DNA from: Kitasatospora cinereorecta
GTDB taxonomy: Bacteria; Actinomycetota; Actinomycetes; Streptomycetales; Streptomycetaceae
Assembly: GCF_024172095.1 (NCBI RefSeq)
Contig: NZ_JAMZDX010000006.1
Location: forward strand, 372,001-436,000
Reading direction: 5' to 3'
DNA: 64,000 nucleotides
In this document: positions 8,898 through 17,230 of the stretch, in pieces
Numbering within the stretch: position 1 is the stretch's first letter
How the letters are laid out: every line of letters begins with the position of its first letter
The notes under the pieces: generated by a model
The model's database searches: none
What the model was told of the DNA's origin: nothing
The model's input: the letters and a program-made list of their open reading frames with translations, nothing else
Position numbers and translations under genes: made by a program

Positions 8898-9119
8898 ATG
8901 GAGCAGCGCACCGTCGTTCGTTGTGCCGAGGGGCACGTGTTCAGCACCGCGACGTTTCCGATGCAGAACCTGCTGGAGGGCCGGCTCGGTCCGGGCCGGT
9001 TGATCCGGTGTCCGCAGTGCGGACGGCTGCGGAGCTCGGTGCCGGCCGACCCGGCGCAGCTGTCGGGGGCGCAACTGGCCCGTGCGCTGCGGCTGGAGGC
9101 CGTCGAGTCGCTGGCCTGA
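8898..9119 (+). CDS. Small zinc-ribbon-like protein
   Basis: 73 residues with Cys9-Gly-His and CPQC (about residues 38-41), a pattern suggesting a small zinc-ribbon. The GAAGGGGATCG preceding the ATG is a good ribosome-binding site, and TAATGT about 55 bases upstream could be a -10 box. Codon use is typical of the genome. It is encoded between the tRNA and dcd and might share a transcript with dcd, although dcd has its own likely promoter. The function is unknown. Confidence 0.75.
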   Translation: MEQRTVVRCAEGHVFSTATFPMQNLLEGRLGPGRLIRCPQCGRLRSSVPADPAQLSGAQLARALRLEAVESLA

Positions 9120-9212
9120 GGCCCGGCCCGGGGGCGGGACACGGTGGGAGCGTCGTCCGGCGGGCCGGTCGCGATTGGGCGGCGGCCCGCCGGTGCACGT
9201 AACCTCGGGGGC

Positions 9213-9788
9213 GTGCTGCTCTCTGACAAGGACATTCGAACCGAGATCGACAAGGAGCGGGTCGTCATCGACCCGTTCGACCCGGCCATGGTCCAGCCGT
9301 CGAGCATCGACGTCCGGCTGGACCGGTTCTTCCGGGTGTTCGAGAACCACCGCTACCCGTTCATCGACCCCTCCGAGGAGCAGCCGGACCTGACCCGGCT
9401 GGTGGAGCCGGAGGGCGACGAGCCGTTCATCCTGCACCCGGGCGAGTTCGTGCTGGCGTCCACCTACGAGGTGATCACGCTGCCGGACGATGTGGCCGCG
9501 CGCCTGGAGGGCAAGTCCAGCCTGGGCCGGCTCGGCCTGCTGACGCACTCCACTGCCGGTTTCATCGACCCGGGCTTCAGCGGTCACGTGACCCTGGAGC
9601 TGTCGAACGTCGCCACGCTGCCGATCAAGCTCTACCCGGGCATGAAGATCGGCCAGCTGTGCCTGTTCCGGCTCAGCTCGCCCGCCGAGCACCCGTACGG
9701 CTCCGAGCGGTACGGCTCGCGCTACCAGGGGCAGCGCGGTCCGACGGCGTCCCGCTCGTTCCTGAACTTCCACCGCACCGACGTCTGA
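9213..9788 (+). CDS. dcd: dCTP deaminase
   Basis: 191 residues, the usual length in streptomycetes, forming dUTP from dCTP for thymidylate synthesis. The [10 protein letters not shown] segment (nucleotide-binding Ser/Arg) and [19 protein letters not shown], with the catalytic Glu, are hallmark motifs of the trimeric Dcd/dUTPase fold. The start is the GTG at 9213 ([12 protein letters not shown]); TAACCT lies about 8 bases upstream and no Shine-Dalgarno is visible, so the mRNA may be leaderless. An ATG at 9144 would add 23 residues absent from the family. Some actinobacterial Dcd proteins also hydrolyse dUTP; that cannot be decided here. Confidence 0.95.
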   Translation: MLLSDKDIRTEIDKERVVIDPFDPAMVQPSSIDVRLDRFFRVFENHRYPFIDPSEEQPDLTRLVEPEGDEPFILHPGEFVLASTYEVITLPDDVAARLEGKSSLGRLGLLTHSTAGFIDPGFSGHVTLELSNVATLPIKLYPGMKIGQLCLFRLSSPAEHPYGSERYGSRYQGQRGPTASRSFLNFHRTDV

Positions 9789-9811
9789 GAGACGGCGCAG
9801 CGCACCGAAGG

Positions 9812-9843
9812 CGGCCGGCCACCCCACTGCGGGGTGCCGGCCG
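9812..9843. terminator. Terminator hairpin after dcd
   Basis: CGGCCGGCCACCCC pairs with GGGGTGCCGGCCG with one bulged C and a short loop, 24 bases after the dcd stop codon and before the convergent AlaX-like gene; probably used from both sides. Confidence 0.7.
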
Positions 9844-9907
9844 CGTTCGTCGTTCGGGGCGCCTTCGTCGTTCCGGGCGCGTCAGTCGGCCCGGTCGCCG
9901 GGGGGCG

Positions 9908-10798
9908 TCAGGCGCGCTTGGGGCGGGTGATCGCGACCAGTTCGCTGCCGTCCTCGGAGAGGCGCAACTCGGTGCGCAGCTCGGCGAGTTCGCCCAGGTG
10001 GTGGAGGTGGGTGCCGCCGCAGAAGATCTCGGCGGCACCGGCCGGCAGCTCGCAGTGCCAGCGGCGGCGGGCGGTGAGCTCCGGGCCGGGCACCTCGATC
10101 CGGACCGGGGCGTCGGCGGTGACCCAGGCGGCGAGCTGGGCGTTGACCGCGTCGGTGAGGGCGGGCAGGGCGTCGGCGAGGGACGGCAGCTCGTCGGCCG
10201 CCTCGGCGGTGAAGCCCTTCTTGCGGAGCGACTTGCCGAGCCGGTAGGTGTCGGTGCTGGCCTCTGTGTCCATGACCGAGGAGGCCATCGCGAGGCTGTC
10301 GAAGTCCGGGTTGCCGAAGGCGTCGGCGCGGCCCGGGTCCTTGCGCCAGCGGGGGGCGAGCGCGGCGTTCAGGGCGAGGGCCAGCAGGTGGCAACCGGTG
10401 TGCGAGGCGGAGAGCAGGGCGCGGCGCTCGGCGTCGACGGACAGCTCGGCGGCCTTGCCGACCACCTCGTCGGGGATGGTCTCCACGACGTGGAGGACCA
10501 GCCAGGACCACTCCTCGTCGCCGCGGCGGACCGGGATGTCGGCACCGACGTGCAGGCCGTCCCCGGCGGGGCCCTCCGCGCCGGTCACGCAGTCGACGAC
10601 GGGGTACTCCACGCCGTCCACGGTGAGGACGCCGAGGTCGGCGGGCTGGTCCGGCCAGGTGTGGTCGAGCGGGTGGAACGGGGTGGCCTCGGTGACCACG
10701 GCCCGGCGGCCGTCGGCGAGCGGGTGGACGGCGAGGATCGGCGACGTACCGGTCACCGCGCCGGCCGGGAAGCTGACGTGGGTGGTGGGGAGGGGCAT
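9908..10798 (-). CDS. AlaX-like alanyl-tRNA editing domain protein
   Basis: 296 residues. The pair of metal-binding motifs of the AlaRS/ThrRS editing fold is present: HxxxH in SASHTGCHLL near residue 115, and CxxxH in FCGGTHLHHL near residue 265. Such free-standing proteins deacylate mischarged Ser- or Gly-tRNA(Ala) or act on related substrates. The ATG at 10798 has GGAG upstream; TAGGCT (minus strand, near 10849) could be the -10 of a short leader. A GTG at 10840 is also in frame but lies too close to that -10. The long central insertion between the two motifs is larger than in minimal AlaX. It is convergent with dcd. Confidence 0.75.
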   Translation of the reverse strand: MPLPTTHVSFPAGAVTGTSPILAVHPLADGRRAVVTEATPFHPLDHTWPDQPADLGVLTVDGVEYPVVDCVTGAEGPAGDGLHVGADIPVRRGDEEWSWLVLHVVETIPDEVVGKAAELSVDAERRALLSASHTGCHLLALALNAALAPRWRKDPGRADAFGNPDFDSLAMASSVMDTEASTDTYRLGKSLRKKGFTAEAADELPSLADALPALTDAVNAQLAAWVTADAPVRIEVPGPELTARRRWHCELPAGAAEIFCGGTHLHHLGELAELRTELRLSEDGSELVAITRPKRA

Positions 10799-10904
10799 GC
10801 GCTGGCTCCGGGACACGTGGTTGAGGGCGGGGTCGAACACCCCAGCCTACAAAATCCCACCATCCGGACAGCGGATGCCCGGAAACCAGGAGCCTGCGGC
10901 CGGA

Positions 10905-11936
10905 TCAGCCCAGGGTGGGGAGCTTGATCAGGACGAGCAGGGCCAGCAGCTGCACCGACGCCGCCCCCAGCGCCTTGCCCCAGGGCAGGTCGTGGATCCG
11001 GCGGACCATGGTGGTCAGGAGGGCGCCGCAGACCAGCCAGGTCGCCCAGCCGACGATCTGGACCACCGTGTTGGACGCGGGCAGGAAGAGGGCGAGCAGC
11101 AGGCGCGGGGCGTCCGTGGTCCAGCTGATCAGGATCGCGAGGCCGACCGTGGACTGCCAGGGCCCGTCGCCGCCGAGCTGGCGGGCCAGGCCGTGGGTGA
11201 CGGCGCCGAGCATGGCGCCGGCCACACTGAAGGTGATCGCGGCGGCCACGATGGCCCAGAGGGCGACCGAGAAGGTGGAGTCGACGACGTCGTTGCGGGT
11301 GCTGCCCATGCCGAAGACGGCGAGCACGCCGTAGAGCAGCGAGACGCAGAGCGCGGGCAGCCAGACCTGGTGGTCGCGCATCCGGTCGAAGGTCCGGGAG
11401 GGCTCGCGGTACATGCCGGCCAGCAGGGCCCGCCAGGGCAGCCGGGGGCCGCTCTGGTGCGGCGCGGACTGTCCGCCGGCCCGGTAGGTGGCGACGTTGT
11501 CCTCGCCCGGGTAGCCGCCGTCGTACCCGCCCTGGCCGCCGTACCCGCCCTGAGCGTCGTACCCGTCCTGGCCGTCGTAGCCGCCCTGCTGGTAGGCGCC
11601 CTGGTCGTAGCCGCCGGGGCCGTACCCGTCGGGCCCATAGCCGCCCTCGGGGCCGTAGCCGCCCTGGTCGTAGCCCTCGGGGCCGGGGGAGCCCGGGTAG
11701 CCGCCCTGCGGCCGGCCGTAGGGGTCCTGCGGCCCGTACGGCTCCTGGCCGACGGCGAAGGCGCGGGTGTGGCCCGGCTGGTCGCCGGGGCCGCCGGTGG
11801 GCACGCCTGGGATCGGCGCGGTGAAGTACTCGGGCTGCCCCGTCGGACCGCCGTGCTGCGGTGCGGGACCGCCGGACGCCGCCCAGCTCTGCCGGGGGTC
11901 GGCGCCCTGCCCGTTGTCGTGTCGATTGCCAGCCAC
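10905..11936 (-). CDS. Yip1-family membrane protein with a Gly/Tyr-rich N-terminal region
   Basis: 343 residues from the GTG at 11936 (VAGNRHDNGQGADPRQSW). Residues 1-145 are low complexity, dominated by GGY, GYDQ and GYGP repeats (about residues 75-140); the C-terminal 200 residues contain about five hydrophobic helices (LPALCVSLLYGVLAVFG, WAIVAAAITFSVAGAM, VGLAILISW, TVVQIVGWATWLVCG, ASVQLLALLVLIKL), matching the Yip1 domain of actinobacterial membrane proteins. Only a weak GAAG precedes the start. The function is unknown; the Tyr/Gly tail on the cytoplasmic side may mediate assembly. Confidence 0.78.
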   Translation of the reverse strand: MAGNRHDNGQGADPRQSWAASGGPAPQHGGPTGQPEYFTAPIPGVPTGGPGDQPGHTRAFAVGQEPYGPQDPYGRPQGGYPGSPGPEGYDQGGYGPEGGYGPDGYGPGGYDQGAYQQGGYDGQDGYDAQGGYGGQGGYDGGYPGEDNVATYRAGGQSAPHQSGPRLPWRALLAGMYREPSRTFDRMRDHQVWLPALCVSLLYGVLAVFGMGSTRNDVVDSTFSVALWAIVAAAITFSVAGAMLGAVTHGLARQLGGDGPWQSTVGLAILISWTTDAPRLLLALFLPASNTVVQIVGWATWLVCGALLTTMVRRIHDLPWGKALGAASVQLLALLVLIKLPTLG

Positions 11937-12047
11937 GCTTCGACGGTACCCGCTGGCGCTGACCGCCCGTCGGTTGATCATGGGCCCGCAGCCGGTTTGC
12001 AGCCGTCCTGTGACGGTCCCGGCGGGCGCCGCCGACCGCTGTGGTCT

Positions 12048-12076
12048 GCGGACCCCGCCGCTGGGCGGGGGTCCGC
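12048..12076. terminator. Hairpin between the pyrophosphorylase gene and the Yip1 gene
   Basis: GCGGACCCCGCC pairs with GGCGGGGGTCCGC (one extra G) across a four-base loop. It lies about 80 bases downstream of the minus-strand pyrophosphorylase stop and upstream of the Yip1 start, fitting a terminator of the former. Confidence 0.6.
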
Positions 12077-12157
12077 GGAGGCCGTCGAGGGGCCGTACGC
12101 CCACCGGTGCGACCGGACGGCCCCCACCTGAGGAGCCGAACCAGCCGGAGAGCCGAA

Positions 12158-13306
12158 CTAGCTGGAGACCCGGATGCCGGGCCCGTGGACCGTCGCGGCC
12201 GCGCTGGCGCCGGCGGGGCAGCCGCCGGGGCCGGCGGTCAGCCGGACGGCGCCGATCGGCAGCAGGGTGCCGCAGGCGATCCGCAGGCCGGGCGGCAGCT
12301 CGTTGTCGGGCTCCAGGACGGCGCCGTCGCCGATCACCGCGCCGTTCAGCGAGCAGCGCTCGCCGATCACCGAGAAGGCGCCGACGATCGAGTCCTTGAT
12401 GTACGCGTCGGGGCCGATCTCGGCGCCGGGCAGGATCACGCTGCCCTCGACGATCGCACCGGCCCCCACGACGGCGTCCTCGGAGACGACGGTGCCGGAG
12501 GAGAGGACCGCGGAGCGGTCGACCTGGGCGCCGGGCAGCAGCAGGGCCTCGCCGGTCGGGCCGGGGACGGCCGGGGAGTCGACCTTGCCGAGCACCAGGT
12601 CGGCGGAGCCGCGGACGAAGGCGCCGGGGGTGCCGAGGTCGAGCCAGTACGAGGTGTCGACGACACCGCGCAGCAGTGCGCCGCTGGCCAGCAGCTCGGG
12701 GAAGGTCTCGCGCTCGACGGACACCTCGCGGCCGGCCGGGATCCGGTCGATCACCGAGCGGGTGAAGACGTAGCAGCCGGCGTTGATCTGGTCGGTGACG
12801 ATCTGCTCGGGCGTCTCCGGCTTCTCCAGGAACTCCAGCACCCGGCCACTGTCGTCGGTGGGCACCAGGCCGAAGGCGCGGGGGTCCTCGACCCGGGTGA
12901 GGTGCAGGGTGACGTCGGCGCCGGTGGCGACGTGGCTGTCGCGCAGGGCGGCGATGTCGACGCCGGAGAGGATGTCGCCGTTGAAGACCAGGACCGGCTC
13001 GTCGGGGCCGCAGGTCAGGCCGGAGGCGGCGTTGCGGATGGCGCCGCCGGTGCCGAGCGGCTCCTTCTCGGTGAGGTAGACCAGCTCGATGCCGTACGGG
13101 CTGCCGTCCTGGAAGTGGTCCTCGAAGACCTCGGCCAGGTACGAGGTGGCCAGCACCACCCGGGTGACGCCAGCCGCGGCGGCGCGGGCCAGCTGGTGGG
13201 CGATGAACGGGACTCCCGCGACCGGCAGCATCGGCTTGGGCGTGTGGGTGGTCAGCGGGCGCAGCCTGGTGCCCTTGCCACCGACCAGCATGATCGCCTC
13301 GGGCAT
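12158..13306 (-). CDS. Nucleotidyltransferase (mannose-1-phosphate guanylyltransferase-like NDP-sugar pyrophosphorylase)
   Basis: 382 residues. The N-terminal Rossmann-like transferase domain starts AIMLVGGKGTRLRPLT, the signature loop that binds NTP, with KPMLPVAG and later FNGDIL (metal-binding Asp) and EKPE; the C-terminal 140 residues carry hexapeptide repeats (SVILPGAEIGPDAYIKDSIVGAFSVIGERC) forming a left-handed beta-helix. This arrangement matches actinobacterial GDP-mannose pyrophosphorylases, which make GDP-mannose for glycan synthesis, but glucose-1-phosphate specificity cannot be excluded from motifs alone. ATG at 13306; the upstream leader (GGGAGACGTACACC) contains a ribosome-binding site. 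Confidence 0.88.
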   Translation of the reverse strand: MPEAIMLVGGKGTRLRPLTTHTPKPMLPVAGVPFIAHQLARAAAAGVTRVVLATSYLAEVFEDHFQDGSPYGIELVYLTEKEPLGTGGAIRNAASGLTCGPDEPVLVFNGDILSGVDIAALRDSHVATGADVTLHLTRVEDPRAFGLVPTDDSGRVLEFLEKPETPEQIVTDQINAGCYVFTRSVIDRIPAGREVSVERETFPELLASGALLRGVVDTSYWLDLGTPGAFVRGSADLVLGKVDSPAVPGPTGEALLLPGAQVDRSAVLSSGTVVSEDAVVGAGAIVEGSVILPGAEIGPDAYIKDSIVGAFSVIGERCSLNGAVIGDGAVLEPDNELPPGLRIACGTLLPIGAVRLTAGPGGCPAGASAAATVHGPGIRVSS

Positions 13307-13500
13307 GGTGTACGTCTCCCCTGTGCTGCGGTGCCGGCGGGTGGCCCCTGGTCGGCGGCCTCCCCGCGGTGTCGGCGGACCCGCAGGTCGCGCGTCCGGC
13401 GCCTACTCTATTTCCCCCCGGTACGCACCCCGGTCAGCCGGGGGTGGAGGTGCGTCGTCCGGTCGCGGGATCCGGGTGCGGTCCGGCAGGCGGCCAGGGG

Positions 13501-14628
13501 TCAGGGCAGCAGCCAGGAGTGGGCGGCGGGGGTGCCGGCCGAGGCGCCGCCGCTGGCCTGCAGCTGGGAGACGGAGCCGGCCGGGAGGGCCTGGTTCCAG
13601 ATCTGCACGTCGGCGATCGAGCCGTCCCAGTAGTCCGTCCAGGTGCCCTTGTACTTGGTGCGGCCGATCTGGGTCGGACCGTTGGTCTGCCAGATCCCGG
13701 GGATCGAAGTGGTCTGCTGCAGAACGCCGTTGACGTACAGGGAGATTTTCTTGGCGGTGGCGTCGTACACGCCGGTGAGCAGCAGCCACTGGCCGGTGGT
13801 GGCGGGGGCGGTGGAGAAGGCCTGGCGGACGTTGTGGTCGTCGTTGCCGGCGGCGCTCTGGATTTTGAAGACCCACTGGTTGTGGGTGTCCCAGTAGTCG
13901 CGGCCGAGGTAGAAGGAGTAGTAGCCCTCGCTGCCCTGGGTGATGATCGCCCGGCCGCCGCTCGGGGCGTTGTTGCGGACCACGGCGGAGACGGTGAAGG
14001 ACTTGCTGGTGTCGACCAGCGGCCCGGGGCTCTGCGCGTAGCCGTCGCCGTTGGCGGCGCGGGTGATCAGGGTGGGGCCGGTGTGGCCGTCGGTGGGGCC
14101 CACGGCGGCGCCGTTGGCCAGGGTGAGGCCGGGCAGGCCGGGGGCGGGCTGGGCGCCGGCGCCCGGGGTGGCGGACGAGCCGGGCTTGCCGGCGGTGGGC
14201 TTGCCGGAGGCCGAGGCGTCGGGCGTCCCGGTGGGCGAGGCCGAGGGCGAGCCGGAGGCGGACGCGGACGCCGCGGGGCTCGCCGCGCCGGGGTCGGGGG
14301 TGGCCGGGCCGTCCGGGTTGGCGGACCGGTCGACCGAGGGGCCGGCGACGGGCTTGCCGTGGTCCGGGCCGGCGACCGCGATCGCCGTGGCCACCAGGGC
14401 GCCGACGACGACCACGGCGGCGGCCGCGCCGCCGATCCGCAGCATCCTGCGCCGCTTGTGCTGCCGCTCGTTCTCCGCGGCCAGCGCCGCCCAGTCGGGC
14501 GCCGCGCTGGTCACCGGAGGCAGGTAGGCGGGCGCTCCCCAGCCCTGGCCGGGCGGTGTCTGCGGCGCCCCGGGGCCCTGCGGCCCGCCCGTTTCCGACT
14601 GTGTGTTGGCTCCCCCGCCGATGTTCAT
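13501..14628 (-). CDS. Membrane-anchored LamG/concanavalin-like domain protein
   Basis: 375 residues: a Gly/Pro-rich cytoplasmic N-terminus (1-45), a charged stop-transfer segment KRRRM, one transmembrane helix (about 63-88), a Pro/Ala/Ser-rich linker (to about 165), and a C-terminal beta-sandwich with KSFTVSAVVRNN, YSFYLGRDY and ISLYVNGVLQQT, the LamG/jellyroll pattern of proteins that bind glycans. The topology therefore presents a lectin-like domain outside the cell. TAGCAT (14635-14640 on the minus strand) ends six bases before the ATG, so the mRNA is probably leaderless. No catalytic residues are recognisable. Confidence 0.8.
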   Translation of the reverse strand: MNIGGGANTQSETGGPQGPGAPQTPPGQGWGAPAYLPPVTSAAPDWAALAAENERQHKRRRMLRIGGAAAAVVVVGALVATAIAVAGPDHGKPVAGPSVDRSANPDGPATPDPGAASPAASASASGSPSASPTGTPDASASGKPTAGKPGSSATPGAGAQPAPGLPGLTLANGAAVGPTDGHTGPTLITRAANGDGYAQSPGPLVDTSKSFTVSAVVRNNAPSGGRAIITQGSEGYYSFYLGRDYWDTHNQWVFKIQSAAGNDDHNVRQAFSTAPATTGQWLLLTGVYDATAKKISLYVNGVLQQTTSIPGIWQTNGPTQIGRTKYKGTWTDYWDGSIADVQIWNQALPAGSVSQLQASGGASAGTPAAHSWLLP

Positions 14629-14666
14629 GGGCCGATGCTAGGGCATCACCCGATCGAGTGAAGGAC

Positions 14667-14705
14667 GAGGCCCCGCCCACCGCACGGAGCGGTGAACGGG
14701 GCCTC
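14667..14705. terminator. Two-tier hairpin terminator after the Fe-S oxidoreductase gene
   Basis: Outer arms GAGGCCCCG / CGGGGCCTC and inner arms CACCGC / GCGGTG with an ACGGA loop. It lies 22 bases downstream of the minus-strand Fe-S gene and just upstream of the LamG-gene promoter. Confidence 0.8.
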
Positions 14706-14727
14706 AAGTACGCGGCGGCGCCGGGGT

Positions 14728-16947
14728 TCAGGCGTCGACCGGCTCCTGCTCCGGGTCGGCGGCCGGGGCGGCCTTGACCGACTCCAGCAGCAGCTGGGCG
14801 ACGTCGACCACCTTCAGGTGCTCCTTGGCCGCGCCCTCGTTCTTCTTGCCGTTGACCGAGTCGGAGAGCATCACCAGGCAGAACGGGCAGGCGGTGGAGA
14901 CGATGTCCGGGTTGAGGGACAGCGCCTCGTCCACGCGCTCGGTGTTGATGCGCTTGCCGATCCGCTCCTCCATCCACATCCGCGCGCCGCCGGCGCCGCA
15001 GCAGAAGCCCCGCTCCTTGTGGCGGTGCATCTCCTCGTTGCGCAGACCGGGCACCTTCTCGATGATCTCGCGCGGCGGCGTGTAGACCTTGTTGTGGCGG
15101 CCCAGGTAGCACGGGTCGTGGTAGGTGATCAGGCCCTCGACCGGGTTGACCGGCAGCAGCTTGCCCTCGTCGATCAGGTGCTGCAGCAGCTGGGTGTGGT
15201 GGATGACCTCGAAGTGGCCGCCCAGCTGCGGGTACTCGTTGGCGATGGTGTTGAAGCAGTGCGGGCAGGTGGCCACGATCCGCTTGGTCGGGGCGTCCTC
15301 GAGCGCGGCGTTCAGGGTCTCGACGTTCTGCGCGCCGAGCATCTGGAACAGGAACTCGTTGCCCAGGCGGCGCGGGGAGTCACCGGTGCAGGTCTCCTCC
15401 TTGCCGAGGATCGCGAACTTGACGCCCGCGGTGTGCAGCAGCTCGGCGAAGGCCTTGGTGGTCTTCTTGGCGCGGTCCTCCAGGGCGCCGGCGCAGCCGA
15501 CCCAGTAGAGGTACTCGACCTCGGCGGGGTCGATGTCCTCGCCGATCACCGGCACCTCGATGCCGGTCTCCTTCTTGAGCTCCTTGACCCAGTCCAGGCG
15601 CGCCTTGGTGGCCAGGCCCCACGGGTTGCCCTTGTTCTCCAGGTTCTTGAGCATGGTCCCGGCCTCGGTCGGGAAGTTGCTCTCGATCATGACCTGGTAG
15701 CGGCGCATGTCGACGATGTGGTCGACGTGCTCGATGTCCACCGGGCACTGCTCGACGCAGGCGCCGCAGGTGGTGCAGGACCACAGCACGTCCGGGTCGA
15801 TGACGCCGTTCTCCTCGGCGGTGCCGATCAGCGGCCGCTCGGCCTCCGCGAGCGCCGCGGCGGGGACGTCCTTCAGCTGCTCGGAGGTGGCCTTCTCCTC
15901 GCCCTCCATGTCCTTGCCGCCGCCGGCCAGCAGGTACGGCGCCTTGGCGAAGGCGTGCTCCCGCAGGCTCATGATGAGCAGCTTCGGGGAGAGCGGCTTG
16001 CCGGTGTTCCAGGCCGGGCACTGCGACTGGCAGCGGCCGCACTCGGTGCAGGTGGAGAAGTCGAGGATGCCCTTCCAGGAGAAGTGCTCGACCTGGGAGA
16101 CGCCGAAGACGGCGTCGTCGGCCGGGTCCTCGAAGTCGATCGCCTCGCCGTTGCTGGTCATCGGACGGAGCGCGCCGAGCGCGGTGGAGCCGTCCTCGGC
16201 CCGCTTGAAGTAGATGTTGAAGAACGCCAGGAAGCGGTGCCAGGCGACACCCATCGACGGGTTGATGCCGATGGTGATGGCCCACGCGAAGGAGATGCAG
16301 ATCTTCAGCATCGCGAAGACGTAGATCAGGTTGACCAGCGTGCCGTGGGCAACGCCGCTGAACGCGACGACGATCGGGTACGAGATCAGGTAGGTCGGGT
16401 CGTAGGAGTCGACGCCCTCGAGGGCGCCCTCCAGGCCGCGCAGCATCATGATGCACAGGCCGATGCCGAGGATCGTGTACTCGACGTAGAACGCCTGCCA
16501 GGCGATCGAGCCGGCGAACCGGGACTTGCGGCCGGCCCGGGAGGGCAGGCTGAGCAGCCGGATCACGATCAGGGTCGCGATGCCCAGCGTGGTCAGGGTG
16601 CCGATCAGCTCGACGAAGATGTTCCAGGGCAGCCAGTCACCGATGACCGGCAGCACGAACTCGGCGTCGAAGAGCTGGCCGAACGCGTTGACCAGGGTGA
16701 GCACCAGGGAGAAGAAGCCGACCGCGACGAACCAGTGCGCGACGCCGACGACCCCCCAGCGGTTCATCCGGGTGTGGCCGAGGAACTCGACCGCCACCGT
16801 CTTCACCCGCTGCGCGGGTGCGCCGAACCTGGTGGAGTCGGCCGAACCGGTCCTCACCACCTTGTAGATGTACGCGGCCGCCCGGGCGGCGAGCGCGGTG
16901 CCGATCACAGTGGTGACCAGCGAGATGACGATCGCTGCTAGCTGCAT
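14728..16947 (-). CDS. Membrane-bound Fe-S oxidoreductase (HdrD/GlpC-like, with CCG domains)
   Basis: 739 residues. The N-terminal 260 residues have about six hydrophobic helices, resembling a nitrate-reductase gamma/HdrE-type cytochrome b subunit. Then come two [4Fe-4S] ferredoxin motifs, CTECGRCQSQC and CTTCGACVEQC, and two cysteine-rich CCG-type modules (CPHCFN and, near the C-terminus, FCCGAGG with CPFCL). The combination indicates an enzyme passing electrons between a quinone pool and a thiol/disulfide or organic-acid couple. The ATG at 16947 has GGAGACGGAGAGCCG upstream; 28 upstream in-frame codons exist but lack a good start. It is divergent from dnaK with a 283-base intergenic region. 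The substrate is unknown. Confidence 0.88.
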   Translation of the reverse strand: MQLAAIVISLVTTVIGTALAARAAAYIYKVVRTGSADSTRFGAPAQRVKTVAVEFLGHTRMNRWGVVGVAHWFVAVGFFSLVLTLVNAFGQLFDAEFVLPVIGDWLPWNIFVELIGTLTTLGIATLIVIRLLSLPSRAGRKSRFAGSIAWQAFYVEYTILGIGLCIMMLRGLEGALEGVDSYDPTYLISYPIVVAFSGVAHGTLVNLIYVFAMLKICISFAWAITIGINPSMGVAWHRFLAFFNIYFKRAEDGSTALGALRPMTSNGEAIDFEDPADDAVFGVSQVEHFSWKGILDFSTCTECGRCQSQCPAWNTGKPLSPKLLIMSLREHAFAKAPYLLAGGGKDMEGEEKATSEQLKDVPAAALAEAERPLIGTAEENGVIDPDVLWSCTTCGACVEQCPVDIEHVDHIVDMRRYQVMIESNFPTEAGTMLKNLENKGNPWGLATKARLDWVKELKKETGIEVPVIGEDIDPAEVEYLYWVGCAGALEDRAKKTTKAFAELLHTAGVKFAILGKEETCTGDSPRRLGNEFLFQMLGAQNVETLNAALEDAPTKRIVATCPHCFNTIANEYPQLGGHFEVIHHTQLLQHLIDEGKLLPVNPVEGLITYHDPCYLGRHNKVYTPPREIIEKVPGLRNEEMHRHKERGFCCGAGGARMWMEERIGKRINTERVDEALSLNPDIVSTACPFCLVMLSDSVNGKKNEGAAKEHLKVVDVAQLLLESVKAAPAADPEQEPVDA

Positions 16948-17126
16948 CGGCTCTCCGTCTCCAGCGGCTTTGTTTCGGGTCTCCCGGCAAGTGTACTCAT
17001 CGGTAACTTTCCGAGTCGACGCGCCGGACATTACCGCGCGTTAACACCCGCCCAGAAGATGTTCAAGGTATGGCGGCAGTCACTAAGGCCAGACTCACCC
17101 GTTCGACGGACAGTCTCAGGATAAGC

Positions 17127-17133
17127 GCTCAGT
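17127..17133. promoter_or_regulatory. HAIR-like half site (GCTCAGT)
   Basis: A single right-half match located about where the most distal of the three inverted repeats reported in streptomycete dnaK promoters would fall (about -73). The matching left half is not recognisable, so this is tentative. Confidence 0.35.
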
Positions 17134-17136
17134 AAA

Positions 17137-17157
17137 GTTGAGCGACATGGACTCATG
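17137..17157. promoter_or_regulatory. HAIR operator (HspR binding), distal site of dnaK
   Basis: GTTGAGC-N7-ACTCATG against the HAIR consensus CTTGAGT-N7-ACTCAAG. It is centred about 49 bases upstream of the inferred dnaK transcription start, where the middle inverted repeat of known streptomycete dnaK promoters lies. Confidence 0.7.
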
Positions 17158-17161
17158 GCTG

Positions 17162-17190
17162 TTGACGCTGTCCGATCCGTCGTGCATCCT
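17162..17190 (+). promoter_or_regulatory. dnaK promoter
   Basis: TTGACG (17162-17167) and CATCCT (17185-17190) with a 17-base spacer form a vegetative sigma-factor-type promoter; the start would be near 17196, about 35 bases before the dnaK ATG. The proximal HAIR operator overlaps the inferred start. Confidence 0.65.
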
Positions 17191-17209
17191 TGAGCCCGTA
17201 CAGCTCAAC
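17189..17209. promoter_or_regulatory. HAIR operator (HspR binding), proximal site of dnaK
   Basis: CTTGAGC-N7-GCTCAAC, an almost perfect inverted repeat with the HAIR spacing. It covers the end of the -10 box and the predicted start site, so HspR bound here would block initiation. This is the classic autoregulated heat-shock control, with HspR encoded as the last gene of the operon. Confidence 0.88.
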
Positions 17210-17230
17210 TTCTCCCCGGAGGTACACACG

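Noticed and set aside
9585-9596. GGTCACGTGACC inside dcd as a second parS
   Set aside because: It lacks the TTT/AAA arms of the parS consensus and is within a coding region.
10840-10842. GTG at 10840 as the start of the AlaX-like gene
   Set aside because: It lies only three bases from the inferred -10 box, too close for transcription to include it; the ATG at 10798 has a Shine-Dalgarno.
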